Shown here: positions 1 to 8,313 of the stretch, piece by piece
Position numbering within the stretch: position 1 is the stretch's first letter
Layout: every line of letters starts with the position of its first letter
From: Actinoallomurus oryzae
GTDB lineage: Bacteria > Actinomycetota > Actinomycetes > Streptosporangiales > Streptosporangiaceae
Reading direction: 5' to 3'
Assembly: GCF_039541955.1 (NCBI RefSeq)
Contig: NZ_BAABHF010000010.1
Coordinates: 372,001-436,000 of the forward strand
Length of the DNA: 64,000 bases
The notes under the pieces: generated by a model
Databases searched by the model: none
What the model was told of the DNA's origin: nothing
Seen by the model: only the letters and a program-made list of their open reading frames with translations
Translations under genes and position numbers: made by a program

Positions 1-449
1 CGGTCTTCTGCGCCGACACACTCGCCGAGACCCGCTGGCCGGACTACACGCCGCTCGCGCTCCAGCGCGGCGTCCGGTGCTTCGCCGTCACCGTCTACCG
101 CACCGGCCCCGTGATCGTCACCCTCACGATGTACGGCGTGGTGCCCGGGGCGCTCGACCGGCGCGAGCTCAGCCTGGGCGCCCTGCTGGCCGCCCAGGGC
201 GGAGCCGCGGTGTCGAACACCCGCCTGTACGAGGACGCGCACCGCACCGCGACCCAGCTGCGCCAGGCGGTCGAGGCACGCTCGATCGTCGACCAGGCCA
301 AGGGCGTACTGATGCACGCGATGGGCTGCGACGCGGACACCGCGTTCGCCGAACTCAAGCGCATCTCCCAGACCCGGCACGTCAAGCTCACCGCGATCGC
401 CCAGCGCATCGTCTCGGGCCATCGCACCGAGGCCCGGGAACGCCGTTAG
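1..449 (+). CDS. GAF-ANTAR regulator, C-terminal part (5' end outside window)
   Basis: The reading frame is open from base 3 to the TAG at 447-449, so only the last ~148 residues are in the window. The final ~55 residues are a good ANTAR domain: a helix with RSIVDQAKGVLM, then GCDADTAFAELKRISQ and a closing KLTAIAQRIV helix. ANTAR domains bind paired hairpins in nascent RNA and prevent transcription termination. The preceding ~85 residues look like the end of a GAF sensor domain (pattern LAAQGGAAVSNTRLYEDA just before ANTAR). A short internal ATG exists at 111, but homology and open frame continue upstream, so it is not the true start. The following SpoIIE-type gene is on the same strand, fitting a stress-signalling neighbourhood. 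Cytoplasmic; input signal unknown. Confidence 0.85.
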   Translation, partial: VFCADTLAETRWPDYTPLALQRGVRCFAVTVYRTGPVIVTLTMYGVVPGALDRRELSLGALLAAQGGAAVSNTRLYEDAHRTATQLRQAVEARSIVDQAKGVLMHAMGCDADTAFAELKRISQTRHVKLTAIAQRIVSGHRTEARERR

Positions 450-525
450 CCGGGACCCGGAAACACCGTTAGCCGGACATTCGCCCGCTTTCGACGGCGG
501 AGCTAGAGTGATACTCCTATCCACC

Positions 526-538
526 GGAGGGAAGCATT
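526..538 (+). promoter_or_regulatory. Ribosome binding site deciding an ATT start
   Basis: GGAGGG at 526-531 lies 5-6 nt before ATT at 536-538. No ATG, GTG or TTG in the phosphatase frame lies between the upstream in-frame stop (509-511) and 620. The spacing and strength of this site are the main reason for proposing an AUU initiator. Confidence 0.5.
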
Positions 539-2416
539 CCCGAACAGCGACAGCCCGAGTCCCTTCGCCCTGAGGCACTCCGCTCCGAGATCGCCGCCCT
601 GGAGGGCCGGGCCGGGGAGTTGCGCAGCGCGGCGTTGCTGCCGGACGCCGACCGGGGCGCGCTGCTGGACGCCGCCCTGACCGACCTCGACCGCGCGATG
701 ACGGCGCTGCGGACGGCGGTGGCCGACCAGAGCTCCATCCAGGCGAAGAACGAGGTGGCCGACGGCGAGCGGCGGCTGCTGCGCACCGTCTTCCAGGACG
801 CGCCGGTGCCCCTCTTCCTGCTCGAACGCGACGGCACCGTGCGCCGCGTCAACCGCCAGGCCGGAGCGCTCCTCGGTTCCTCGGCCGGTTACCTCACCGG
901 CAAGCCGTTCCCGACGTTCTGCGACCTGGCGACGCGGGCGACGGTCGGCTCGCACATCGCCGGGGTGTTCCACTCGGGCCGGCGGCGGCGCTCACGGGTG
1001 CGGCTCCTGTCGGGTCACGGCCCGGTCGAGGTCGATGTGACGTTCGCCCGCATCTGGGTGAGCGGCGAGCCGGACCCGCTGGTGGTCGCGGCCACCAGCC
1101 CCTCGACGCGCGAGCCGGCCGCGCAGGACCTGCCGCAGCAGGCCACCGCGACCCACGACGCCGTGGCCACGGTCGTCCACCGCATGGACGTCCTGGCCAC
1201 GGCCACCGGCATGCTTCTGGACGACGACTCCTTCACCGAGTCCGTCGCCGTGCGCCGCTGTGCGCGGCTGCTGGCCGCCGAGCTGGCCGACTGGGTCCTC
1301 ATCGACCTCGAACGCGACGAGCGGCTCCTGCGGCAGGTGGTGATCGGCCCGGACGACGAGCGCAGCACCGAAGTCGCCCGGACGCTGGAGGACCTCGACC
1401 CGGCCCCGGACACGCTGCCGGCCACCGTCCACGTTTCGGGCCGGTCCGTGCTCCAGGCCCACCTCGACGATCTGGGCGTCCTCGGCACGAGCCCGGCCGG
1501 GCCTCCGGTGTGCGGGCTGATCGAGGCGTCTTCGCTGATCTGCGTGCCGCTGGACGACGGCGAGCGGTGCCACGGCACCCTCACGCTCGCCGTCTCCGGC
1601 GAGCAGGGCCCGTTCGACCTGATGGACCTCGGCCTGGTCGAGCGGCTCGCCCGCAACCTCGCCCTGGTCATCCGGGCGGGGCGGCGCTACCGCCGCCGGG
1701 CGGTGGCCGCCGAACGGCTGCGCGCCGGCCTGCTGCCCCGCGAGCTGCCGGCCGTCCCGGGCGCGGAGGTGGCGGGCCGCCACCATCCGGCGACTCGCGA
1801 CACCGGCTTCGGCGGCGACTTCTATGAAGTGTTCCCCACCGGCTCGGGCTGGGGCATGGTCCTCGGCGACGTGTGCGGCAAGGGCGAGGACGCCGCGGCG
1901 GTGACGGCCACCGCCAAGAACGGCATCCGGCTGCTCGCCCGCTGGAACCCCAAGCCGGCCGAGGTCCTGTCGATGATGAACGACGCGCTCATCGACGACG
2001 AGCGCTTCGTCACCGCCGTGATGGCCTACCTCGAGCCGCGCGACGGGGGCATGGCGATGACGGTGGCCAGTGCCGGGCACCCGCCGGCGATCCTGGTCCG
2101 CCGTGACGGCGTCATCCGTACGACGAGTGGCGGCGGCCTTCCGCTGGGCCTGTTCGAGGACGACTTCGGGGTCGGCGTCGAGCAGCTCGACCTGGAGCCC
2201 GGCGACACGCTGTTCCTCTACTCCGACGGCGTGCCCGAGGTCGCCGACCCGTCACAGACCCGGTTCGGGCACGAGCGCCTCATCGAGATCCTCGCCGCTC
2301 ACGGCGACCAGCCGCTCGCCGACCTCGTACTGGCCGTCGAGACCGCCCTGCTCGACTTCTCCGGCGGTGACCTGCGCGATGACGTGTCGATGCTCGCGTT
2401 CCGGGTGACCGGCTGA
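536..2416 (+). CDS. PAS-GAF-SpoIIE/PP2C serine phosphatase, probable AUU start
   Basis: Predicted sensor phosphatase acting on anti-anti-sigma-type regulators. Order: N-terminal coiled coil (roughly residues 10-70), PAS domain (about 80-190, FQDAPVPLFLLERDG), GAF domain (about 215-385), then a SpoIIE/PP2C domain (about 410-625) with GGDFYEVF, LGDVCGKGEDAA, SAGHPPAIL and YSDGVPEV, which carry the metal-binding aspartates. The start is unusual: the frame is open from 512, with no ATG or GTG before residue 100, but GGAGG at 526-530 is followed at normal spacing by ATT at 536. That start keeps the whole coiled coil, while the first conventional candidate (TTG at 620) has no ribosome site and cuts the coil. 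Length would be 626 residues. A CTG at 599 is a weaker alternative. Function confidence is high; start confidence is moderate. Confidence 0.85.
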   Translation: MPEQRQPESLRPEALRSEIAALEGRAGELRSAALLPDADRGALLDAALTDLDRAMTALRTAVADQSSIQAKNEVADGERRLLRTVFQDAPVPLFLLERDGTVRRVNRQAGALLGSSAGYLTGKPFPTFCDLATRATVGSHIAGVFHSGRRRRSRVRLLSGHGPVEVDVTFARIWVSGEPDPLVVAATSPSTREPAAQDLPQQATATHDAVATVVHRMDVLATATGMLLDDDSFTESVAVRRCARLLAAELADWVLIDLERDERLLRQVVIGPDDERSTEVARTLEDLDPAPDTLPATVHVSGRSVLQAHLDDLGVLGTSPAGPPVCGLIEASSLICVPLDDGERCHGTLTLAVSGEQGPFDLMDLGLVERLARNLALVIRAGRRYRRRAVAAERLRAGLLPRELPAVPGAEVAGRHHPATRDTGFGGDFYEVFPTGSGWGMVLGDVCGKGEDAAAVTATAKNGIRLLARWNPKPAEVLSMMNDALIDDERFVTAVMAYLEPRDGGMAMTVASAGHPPAILVRRDGVIRTTSGGGLPLGLFEDDFGVGVEQLDLEPGDTLFLYSDGVPEVADPSQTRFGHERLIEILAAHGDQPLADLVLAVETALLDFSGGDLRDDVSMLAFRVTG

Positions 2417-2528
2417 CCGCCGCCCGTTGATCTTTTTTCGACAAGATCCGCGTGTTCGGGTTTAGACCGGTGCCCGGCAGGTAAAGGGAGAATCAGGTAA
2501 CCGTGCCTAAGACGCAGGCACACCACGG

Positions 2529-2549
2529 GAGGGCGGCATATCCGCCCTC
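2529..2549 (+). promoter_or_regulatory. 8-bp hairpin just upstream of the small leader ORF
   Basis: GAGGGCGG (2529-2536) and CCGCCCTC (2542-2549) form a perfect stem around a 5-nt loop, ending 7 nt before the GGAGG at 2557-2561. It could be a short terminator or a translation-control hairpin. There is no T-tract. The stretch 2417-2824 otherwise holds the small ORF at 2568 and no recognised gene. Confidence 0.35.
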
Positions 2550-2567
2550 GACTTCCGGAGGGTGTGC

Positions 2568-2828
2568 ATGCGTACTTCCAGCCTTTTCGTTCCCGGCCTT
2601 TCCGCCGGCGCGAGGCTGACGCACGCCTTCTCCTCCTCCACCGCCGACGCGGACGTACGTCCGGCGGCGGGGCGCACGCTCACGTTCTCCTTCTGCCCCG
2701 TGACGCGGCGCTCATATCTCCCCCTCTGCCGTCCCGACGCCCTGCCCCAGCCGGCCGGGCGGGGCCCGTCTCGGGCGGCCGCGCAGACGAACCCCCACCT
2801 CAGGGATATTCAGGAGTCAGCCCGATGA
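2568..2828 (+). CDS. Small ORF translationally coupled to the glycosyltransferase
   Basis: An 86-codon ORF begins with ATG 7 nt after GGAGG (2557-2561) and its TGA (2826-2828) overlaps the ATG of the glycosyltransferase as ATGA. Codon third positions are mostly G/C, as in real genes here. The product is rich in Ser, Pro, Arg and Ala with no recognised domain, membrane segment or signal peptide. I do not recognise it. It could encode a small protein, or act as a leader whose translation delivers ribosomes to the next gene. The glycosyltransferase has its own site (CAGGAG at 2811), so coupling is supportive but not essential. Confidence 0.4.
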   Translation: MRTSSLFVPGLSAGARLTHAFSSSTADADVRPAAGRTLTFSFCPVTRRSYLPLCRPDALPQPAGRGPSRAAAQTNPHLRDIQESAR

Positions 2829-4057
2829 ACATAGTCATGGTCTCCGTTCACACCAACCCCGTCGCCACGGAAGCCTCGTCCCACGAAGGCGTTCGCGTCC
2901 ACGTCGCCGAGTTGGCCCGCGAGCTGGGCCGCCAGGGACATCGGGTCACCATCTACACGCGCCGCGACGGCCTCGGTTCCGGTGACCGGGTCCGCCTCGC
3001 GCCGCACGTGAACGTGGAGTTCATCTCCGCCGGGAACGCCCTGCCGATGCCCGAGCAGGAGGTCCTCCCCCATATCCGTGAATTCGCCGACAAGCTCGCC
3101 AAGCGCCTGGTCGCGAACCGGCCCGACGTCATTCACGCACACCACTGGCTGAGCGGCCTCGTCGCGATGTCCGCCGCCGAGGGCCTCGACATTCCGATCG
3201 TCCAGAGCTTCCACGGCCCGGCCTCCCTCCGCGGACGGGCCGCCGGCGAGGTCTCCCCGGCCCGCCTTCGCGTGGAGCGGGCCATCGGCCGCGGCGCCGA
3301 CGCGCTGATCGCGACCACCGAGACCGAGTGCACCGAGCTCACCCGGCTCGGCGTCACCCGCAAGCACATTTCCTGCGTGCCCTCCGGGGTGGACAGCGAG
3401 CGGTTCACGCCGCAGGGCCGCGCCCTTCTCCCCCGCGGCGAGAAGCCCCGCATCGTCATGCTGTCGCGGCGGTTCGCCGAGGACGGCGTGACCACCGTCA
3501 TCAAGGCGCTGGCCCGCATCCCCGGCGCCGAGCTGGTCGTGGCCGGCGGGCCGGCACCCGACGAGCTCGACGGCGACCCCGGCGTCCACCGGCTGCGGAT
3601 CGCGGCGAAGGAGGCCGGCGTCGACGACCGGGTCACCTTCCTCGGGCGGGTCGACCCCGCCGACGTTCCCGGCCTGCTGCGGTCGGCGGACCTGACGGTC
3701 AGCCTGCCCACGTACCAGTCCTTCGGCCGGGTGCCGGTCGAGTCGATGGCGTGCGGCACGCCCGTGGTCGTCACGGCCGTCGGCGGCCACCTCGACACGG
3801 TGATCGACGACGTGACCGGCGTCTACGCCCGGCCGGGCCGCCCGGCCGAGCTGGCCAAGCGGATCCGCGGCCTGCTCGCCGAGCGCACGCACCTGACCGC
3901 CCTGGGGATCGGCGGCGCCGACCGGGTCCGGGCCCGCTACTCCTGGGAGCGGATCGCGAACGAGACCCTCAAGGTCTATGAGTCCACGATCCCGGCCTCC
4001 GAGCCCGAGCAGGACACGCACGAGGAGGAGAACCTGGAGCTGGCCATCGCCAGCTGA
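2825..4057 (+). CDS. GT4-family glycosyltransferase
   Basis: Predicted cytoplasmic retaining glycosyltransferase of GT-B fold, 410 residues, using a nucleotide-sugar donor. The N-terminal Rossmann domain begins MNIVMVSVHTNP with an EGVRVHVAELARELGRQGH acceptor-side motif. The C-terminal half has the GT4 signature SFGRVPVESMACGTPVV followed by GGHLDTVIDD, containing the glutamate that contacts the donor. ATG at 2825 has GGAG about 10 nt upstream. The same frame is open back to 2564, but that part is not GT-like and is excluded. The C-terminal tail is acidic (EPEQDTHEEENLE). Its acceptor is unknown; families with this layout include MshA-like and cell-wall glycan enzymes, and no mycothiol neighbour is visible. 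It ends before a strong hairpin terminator shared with proS. Confidence 0.85.
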   Translation: MNIVMVSVHTNPVATEASSHEGVRVHVAELARELGRQGHRVTIYTRRDGLGSGDRVRLAPHVNVEFISAGNALPMPEQEVLPHIREFADKLAKRLVANRPDVIHAHHWLSGLVAMSAAEGLDIPIVQSFHGPASLRGRAAGEVSPARLRVERAIGRGADALIATTETECTELTRLGVTRKHISCVPSGVDSERFTPQGRALLPRGEKPRIVMLSRRFAEDGVTTVIKALARIPGAELVVAGGPAPDELDGDPGVHRLRIAAKEAGVDDRVTFLGRVDPADVPGLLRSADLTVSLPTYQSFGRVPVESMACGTPVVVTAVGGHLDTVIDDVTGVYARPGRPAELAKRIRGLLAERTHLTALGIGGADRVRARYSWERIANETLKVYESTIPASEPEQDTHEEENLELAIAS

Positions 4058-4069
4058 CGCCCCGTACGC

Positions 4070-4107
4070 GCACCGGCCCTCCCGCTCGCCCGCGGGAGGG
4101 CCGGTGC
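4070..4107. terminator. Bidirectional hairpin terminator between convergent genes
   Basis: A perfect 16-bp stem: GCACCGGCCCTCCCGC (4070-4085) pairs with 4092-4107 around a 6-nt loop. It sits between the converging glycosyltransferase (+) and proS (-). There is no T-tract, which is common for high-GC actinobacterial terminators. Confidence 0.75.
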
Positions 4108-4160
4108 GTATGCGGGCTCTCAGCCCGGCACCCTGACAGGGCAGGGGCCCGGGCGGTCTC

Positions 4161-5597
4161 TCAGTAGGAGCGGCCGTACAGGATCCGCTTGCCGTACGCG
4201 GACGGCTCGCCGCAGCGGAAGCAGACGCCGTGCTCCTCGGGCGCGTCGGTCGGGATGACGCGCGGCGTCGCCGCCGTGTCGGCCTTGATGGCGTCCTCGC
4301 AGTCGGTGCGGCCGCAGTGGAACACGCGCGCCCAGCCCTGGGAGACCTGCTCCGGGAAGGCGTCCCAGCTCTCGACGTCGGCGGTGTGCTCGTCGCGGAA
4401 CCGCTCCGCGCGGGTGTAGAGGAAGGCCTGGAAGTCGTCCAGGATGCCGGGCATCAGCTCGGCGGCGCGGTCGAGCGGGATCTGCTCCTTGCCCTGGTCG
4501 CCGAGGCGGCGGGCCAGCGTCACCACCCCGCCGTCGAGGTCGCGCGGGCCGATCTCGAGCCGCACCGGGACGCCGCGCAGCTCCCACTCGTTGAACTTGT
4601 AGCCCGGACGCAGCTGCGGCCGGTCGTCGACGTGCACCCGGACCCCGGCCCGCTTGAGCTCACCGGCCAGGTCGCGGGCGGCCGCGGCGGTGCGCTCGGC
4701 GGCGTCGTCGCGTCCGATCGGCACGATCACCACCTGGTACGGCGCGATCCTCGGCGGCAGCACGAGGCCCTTGTCGTCGCCGTGCGTCATGATCACGCCG
4801 CCGAGCATGCGGGTCGACAGGCCCCAGGACGTGGTGTGGGCGTGGACGAGCTTGCCGTCCTCGTCCTGGTAGGTGATGTCGAAGACCTTGGCGAAGTTGG
4901 TGCCGAGGTAGTGGGACGTGCCGGACTGCAGCGCCCGGCCGTCGCGCATCATGCCCTCGATCGTGTAGGTGCGGACCGCGCCGGCGAACCGCTCGCTCGG
5001 GGTCTTCTCACCCTCGACCACCGGGATCGCCGCCAGCTCCCGCGCCAGGCCGGCGTACGCGCCGAGGGCCCACATGGTCTCGCGCATCGCGTCCTCTTCG
5101 TCGGCGTGCGCGGTGTGGCCCTCCTGCCAGAGGAACTCGGTCGTGCGCAGGAACATGCGCGGACGCAGCTCCCACCGCACGACGTTGGCCCACTGGTTGA
5201 GCAGCAGCGGCAGATCGCGGTGCGACTCGATCCACTTGGCCATGTACTCGCCGATGACGGTCTCGGAGGTGGGCCGCACGACCAGCGGCTCCTCCAGCTC
5301 CTTGCCGCCGGCGACGGTCACGACGGCCAGCTCGGGCGAGAAGCCCTCGACGTGCTCGGCCTCGCGTTTGAAGTAGGACTCCGGAATGAACATCGGGAAG
5401 CAGGCATTGCCGTGCCCGGCCTCTTTGATGCGCCCGTCGAGGTCGGCCTGCAGCAGCTCCCACATCCGGTAGCCGTACGGCCGGATGACCATGGTGCCGC
5501 GCACGGGGCCGCGGTCGACGAGCTCGGCCTGGATGACGAGTTCGTTGTACCAGGCGGAGAAGTCTTCAGACTGAGGAGTGACACCTTCCCGACTCAC
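4161..5597 (-). CDS. proS: Prolyl-tRNA synthetase, archaeal/eukaryal (short) type
   Basis: Class II aminoacyl-tRNA synthetase that charges tRNA-Pro with proline in the cytoplasm. At 478 residues it lacks the large editing insertion of the common bacterial form. Motif 1/2 regions include GPVRGTMVIRPYGYRMWE, LRPRMFLRTTEFLWQEGHTAH, and motif 3-like GLSTRMLGGVIMTHGDD. The C-terminus has a cysteine-containing zinc-type segment (VFHCGRTDC, GVCFRCGEPSAYG) and ends in a tyrosine (GRSY), both marks of the archaeal/eukaryal class. GTG at 5597 was chosen because TACGCT lies 7 nt upstream, the leaderless pattern seen in several genes here; a longer GTG start at 5624 would add nine unsupported residues. 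Divergent from lepB with about 100 bp between starts. Whether a second, bacterial-type ProRS exists cannot be seen here. Confidence 0.93.
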   Translation of the reverse strand: MSREGVTPQSEDFSAWYNELVIQAELVDRGPVRGTMVIRPYGYRMWELLQADLDGRIKEAGHGNACFPMFIPESYFKREAEHVEGFSPELAVVTVAGGKELEEPLVVRPTSETVIGEYMAKWIESHRDLPLLLNQWANVVRWELRPRMFLRTTEFLWQEGHTAHADEEDAMRETMWALGAYAGLARELAAIPVVEGEKTPSERFAGAVRTYTIEGMMRDGRALQSGTSHYLGTNFAKVFDITYQDEDGKLVHAHTTSWGLSTRMLGGVIMTHGDDKGLVLPPRIAPYQVVIVPIGRDDAAERTAAAARDLAGELKRAGVRVHVDDRPQLRPGYKFNEWELRGVPVRLEIGPRDLDGGVVTLARRLGDQGKEQIPLDRAAELMPGILDDFQAFLYTRAERFRDEHTADVESWDAFPEQVSQGWARVFHCGRTDCEDAIKADTAATPRVIPTDAPEEHGVCFRCGEPSAYGKRILYGRSY

Positions 5598-5698
5598 GCT
5601 GCCGAGCGTACCGGGCCCGGGCACCGCATGTGGACGACGCGCCTCGGGTGAGGCCCCCTTATGCCCTTCACACGGCCGGGCGGTCTAGCGTACAGAGC
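5598..5698. promoter_or_regulatory. Divergent leaderless promoters of proS and lepB
   Basis: Both flanking genes have a TANNNT element exactly 7 nt before a GTG start: TACGCT upstream of proS (minus strand) and TAGCGT (5686-5691) upstream of lepB. No ribosome binding site precedes either start, so both mRNAs probably begin at or next to the start codon. Confidence 0.6.
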
Positions 5699-6430
5699 GT
5701 GCCAGACGAGCCCACGCCCGAGGCCGAGTCCTCGGCGGAGAACGATGCCGAGTCCTCAGCGGAGAAGGAACCCCGGAAGCGCAACCGGTCCTTCCTTCGC
5801 GAACTGCCCATCCTCATCGGCGTCGCACTCGTGCTGGCGCTGCTGATCAAGACGTTCCTGGTGCAGGCGTTCTTCATCCCCTCCGAGTCGATGGAGCGCA
5901 CCCTGCACGGCTGTCCCGGCTGCACCGGCGACCGGATCCTCGTGGAGAAGATCAGCTATCGCGTGGGCGACCCGCAGCCCGGCGACATCGTGGTCTTCCG
6001 CGCTCCGCCCGCCTGGGAGCCGGAGACACGCGTCGCCAAGCCGACGAACCCGGTCCGCCGCGCGATCAACTGGGTCGGCGCGGCGTTCGGCGTGCCGCAG
6101 CCGAACGAGAAAGACCTGGTCAAGCGGGTGATCGCCGTGGGCGGGCAGACCGTACAGTGCTGTGACGCGCAGGGCCGGGTGATCGTCGACGGGAAGCCGC
6201 TGGACGAGCCGTACGTCTACCAGGACGACCACCGGCGGTTCGGGCCGATCAAGGTCCCGCCCGGGCGGCTCTGGGTCATGGGCGACCACCGCTCGGACTC
6301 GGCGGACTCCCGCTTCCACCTCGACGACGGCCACAGCGGCACGGTCCCGGTGGGCAACGTGATCGGCCGGGCCTTCGTGATCATCTGGCCGCCCTCGCGC
6401 TGGAACAGCCTCCTGTCGACCCGGACGTGA
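5699..6430 (+). CDS. lepB: Type I signal peptidase
   Basis: Membrane serine protease that removes signal peptides from exported proteins. It has 243 residues: an acidic N-terminal cytoplasmic tail (about residues 1-40, repeated AES/SSAE), one membrane segment (about 45-68, ILIGVALVLALLIKTFLVQAFF), then the S26 catalytic domain. Box B has the nucleophile serine in IPSESMERTL, box D the general-base lysine in LVKRVIAVGGQ, and box E is GDHRSDSADSR. Two cysteine pairs (CPGC near the catalytic serine and QCCD) lie in the external domain. GTG at 5699 follows TAGCGT by 7 nt (leaderless). The stop overlaps the next gene as GTGA, so the downstream membrane protein is co-translated. Confidence 0.93.
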   Translation: MPDEPTPEAESSAENDAESSAEKEPRKRNRSFLRELPILIGVALVLALLIKTFLVQAFFIPSESMERTLHGCPGCTGDRILVEKISYRVGDPQPGDIVVFRAPPAWEPETRVAKPTNPVRRAINWVGAAFGVPQPNEKDLVKRVIAVGGQTVQCCDAQGRVIVDGKPLDEPYVYQDDHRRFGPIKVPPGRLWVMGDHRSDSADSRFHLDDGHSGTVPVGNVIGRAFVIIWPPSRWNSLLSTRT

Positions 6431-7563
6431 CGACCGCGTGGGCGCTGGCCGCGATCACGGTCGCGGCGGTCGCGGCGGCCCTGTGCCTGTCCCGTCCGGG
6501 CCGGACGGGCGGCGGCGGGCGGCTCGGGCATCCCGCGGCCTGGCTCGGGGGCGTGACCGCGCTGATCTACCTGAACCAGGTGCTGTTCACCGTCTACGTC
6601 ATCCGGGTCCGGCACGGCGATTCGTCGTTCGTCGCCCGGTACCTGCCGTCCGGCTGGTTCGCCCTGGCCCACGGCCCGGTGATCGACGCGGTGGCACGGC
6701 ACTTCCCCCACCCCGGCGTGCTCGCGCCGAGCGTGCTCCGCGTCCAGGCGTTCTTAGAGCTGCCGTTCGTCCTGCTCGCCTATCTGACGGTCTGCCGGTG
6801 GTTCTCGGCGCCGGTGTACCGGGCGGCGCTGCGGCTCGCCTGGCCGGTGTCCGCCGCGTACACCGCGACGTTCTGCCTGATCGAGTGGTCGCTGCGCAAC
6901 CCGTACACCGTGGACGACATCGTGATCCGCATCGCGGCGGCGCTCGTCGTGCCGCTGCTGATCACGCGTCTGTCCCCCGGAGCGGAGAGGCCGGAGCCCG
7001 GCGTGGCGGGGCTGCTGGTGTTCGCCGTCAGCGCGATGGCGTTCGGCCTGCTCGTCCTGGTGGTGTACGACACGGCGCTGCTGTACGACCTCGGCGATGT
7101 CGGGAGGCGGCTGCCGGTGGCCCTGGCCGCGCTGGGAGTGCTCGCCGCGGCGCGTGCGGCGGCCCGTCTCGGCCCCGGACGCGCCGCCGGCCCGTGCGTC
7201 GACTCGGTGGCGCGGTCGTTCGGGTGGTTTCTGGTGCTGTTCTTCGTGCCCGCGCTGCCGGTGCGGTACGGCCTGATCGCCGGGTCCGGCCACGTCTCGG
7301 CGGCGGCCGGCCTGGTCATCGTCGGGGCGGCGGCCTGGTACGGCGTCCGGGAGGCGCTCACGCGGGGCGGCGTGTCGCTGCTGGGCTGGGTGGTGCGGAT
7401 GGGCGCCACCGTGGCCGCCGGGATCTGCGGCGCCGCCGTCGCGCTCCTGGCTCCCACCGGACACACCGAACTCCGGCTGCTGGAGGTGGCCGGGGCGTTC
7501 TTCGTCTGCGCCGTCGGCGCCTGCGCCCTCCTCGACCCGCCGGCCGGACGCGCCGGTTCCTGA
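6427..7563 (+). CDS. Multi-pass membrane protein, function unknown
   Basis: A 378-residue protein with about nine or ten predicted membrane segments (for example around 5-20, 40-58, 100-118, 130-150, 165-180, 195-218, 230-245, 265-285, 290-308, 320-345, 350-370). It is rich in Ala, Leu, Val and Arg with no recognised catalytic motif. The GTG start at 6427 overlaps the lepB stop, so it is probably co-expressed with signal peptidase; this says it works at the membrane but gives no specific role. I do not recognise the family. Confidence 0.75.
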   Translation: MTTAWALAAITVAAVAAALCLSRPGRTGGGGRLGHPAAWLGGVTALIYLNQVLFTVYVIRVRHGDSSFVARYLPSGWFALAHGPVIDAVARHFPHPGVLAPSVLRVQAFLELPFVLLAYLTVCRWFSAPVYRAALRLAWPVSAAYTATFCLIEWSLRNPYTVDDIVIRIAAALVVPLLITRLSPGAERPEPGVAGLLVFAVSAMAFGLLVLVVYDTALLYDLGDVGRRLPVALAALGVLAAARAAARLGPGRAAGPCVDSVARSFGWFLVLFFVPALPVRYGLIAGSGHVSAAAGLVIVGAAAWYGVREALTRGGVSLLGWVVRMGATVAAGICGAAVALLAPTGHTELRLLEVAGAFFVCAVGACALLDPPAGRAGS

Positions 7564-7618
7564 CCGCGCCGCCGCACCGGCCGTGGCGGGCGTGGCCCGC
7601 CACGGCGTACAGGAGCTG

Positions 7619-8107
7619 TCAGGCGTGCAGGGGCCCGACGTCGATCCGACCCGCGCCGTTCACCGGACCGCCGGTCCAGGGCGCGGCGTTGGTGCCGTCG
7701 TCCGCCGGCATGGTGAAGATCAGTGACACGGGCACGAAGGGCGTCCCGCCCACGACCGTCCAGTGCAGGTCGAGATGGCCCACCACTCCTGGAGCGATCG
7801 TGATGGCCGTACTCGAACCCGGGGCGACGGCGTCCGTCGGCAGGGGCCTGCCCTGCGCGCCCAGGAACTGGAAGTTGGTCAGATCGTCGCTGAGGACGCA
7901 CGTCCTCCCGCCGTAGGCGGTGAAGTCGAGCGTGGAGTAACGCTGTCCGGCGCCCGCCTGCACAGGGCCCAGCGACGTGGTGAAGTCGGTGATCTTGCAA
8001 GGGGGTGCCACGTCGGCGGCGGCGTGGGTGGTGGTGGCCGCGCCGGCCACGCACGTGGCCGCGACCCCTGCGGCCATGAGAGCGAGAGTCGATTTCGCGC
8101 TTGTCAC
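7619..8107 (-). CDS. Secreted DUF4232 protein
   Basis: A 162-residue exported protein. Signal peptide: residues 1 to about 30, with a hydrophobic stretch (TLALMAAGVAATCVAGA) and a likely cut after THAAA. The mature part is a DUF4232 beta-sandwich: PPCKITDFTTSLGPVQAGAGQ, then FTAYGGRTCVL (the two cysteines probably form a disulphide), and a C-terminal HLDLHWTVVGG strand. Members are common extracellular actinobacterial proteins of unknown function. GTG at 8107 has GAGG at good spacing. It stands alone, convergent with the lepB operon. Confidence 0.8.
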   Translation of the reverse strand: MTSAKSTLALMAAGVAATCVAGAATTTHAAADVAPPCKITDFTTSLGPVQAGAGQRYSTLDFTAYGGRTCVLSDDLTNFQFLGAQGRPLPTDAVAPGSSTAITIAPGVVGHLDLHWTVVGGTPFVPVSLIFTMPADDGTNAAPWTGGPVNGAGRIDVGPLHA

Positions 8108-8313
8108 TGCTGTGCCTCATTCCTTCGCGCGGGGAGGAATGCCGAGCGCCCCCGATGTCGACGCCCGGCTGGAATCAGCCGGCTAAGGAATAGGACGTCG
8201 AGGGGCCGGAGAAAGTTGACTTCTCCCGACATCTGGAGAATGCGACGTCCTCCGGCCGGCCGGCGCGAAAAATCGCTTGGGCGCCTCCTGGCGATGGCCC
8301 AGACTTGGCCGGT

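Noticed and set aside
992..2080. Long antisense frame under the SpoIIE gene
   Set aside because: Long antisense frames are expected in GC-rich DNA; the peptide is low-complexity and the plus-strand product has clear domains.
2564..2824. N-terminal extension of the glycosyltransferase
   Set aside because: In-frame but without glycosyltransferase similarity; ATG 2825 has its own ribosome site and family-like N-terminus.
4230..5651. 473-residue plus-strand frame over proS
   Set aside because: Shadow of proS: Val/Gly/Ala/Arg-rich with no domain, whereas the minus strand has all synthetase motifs.
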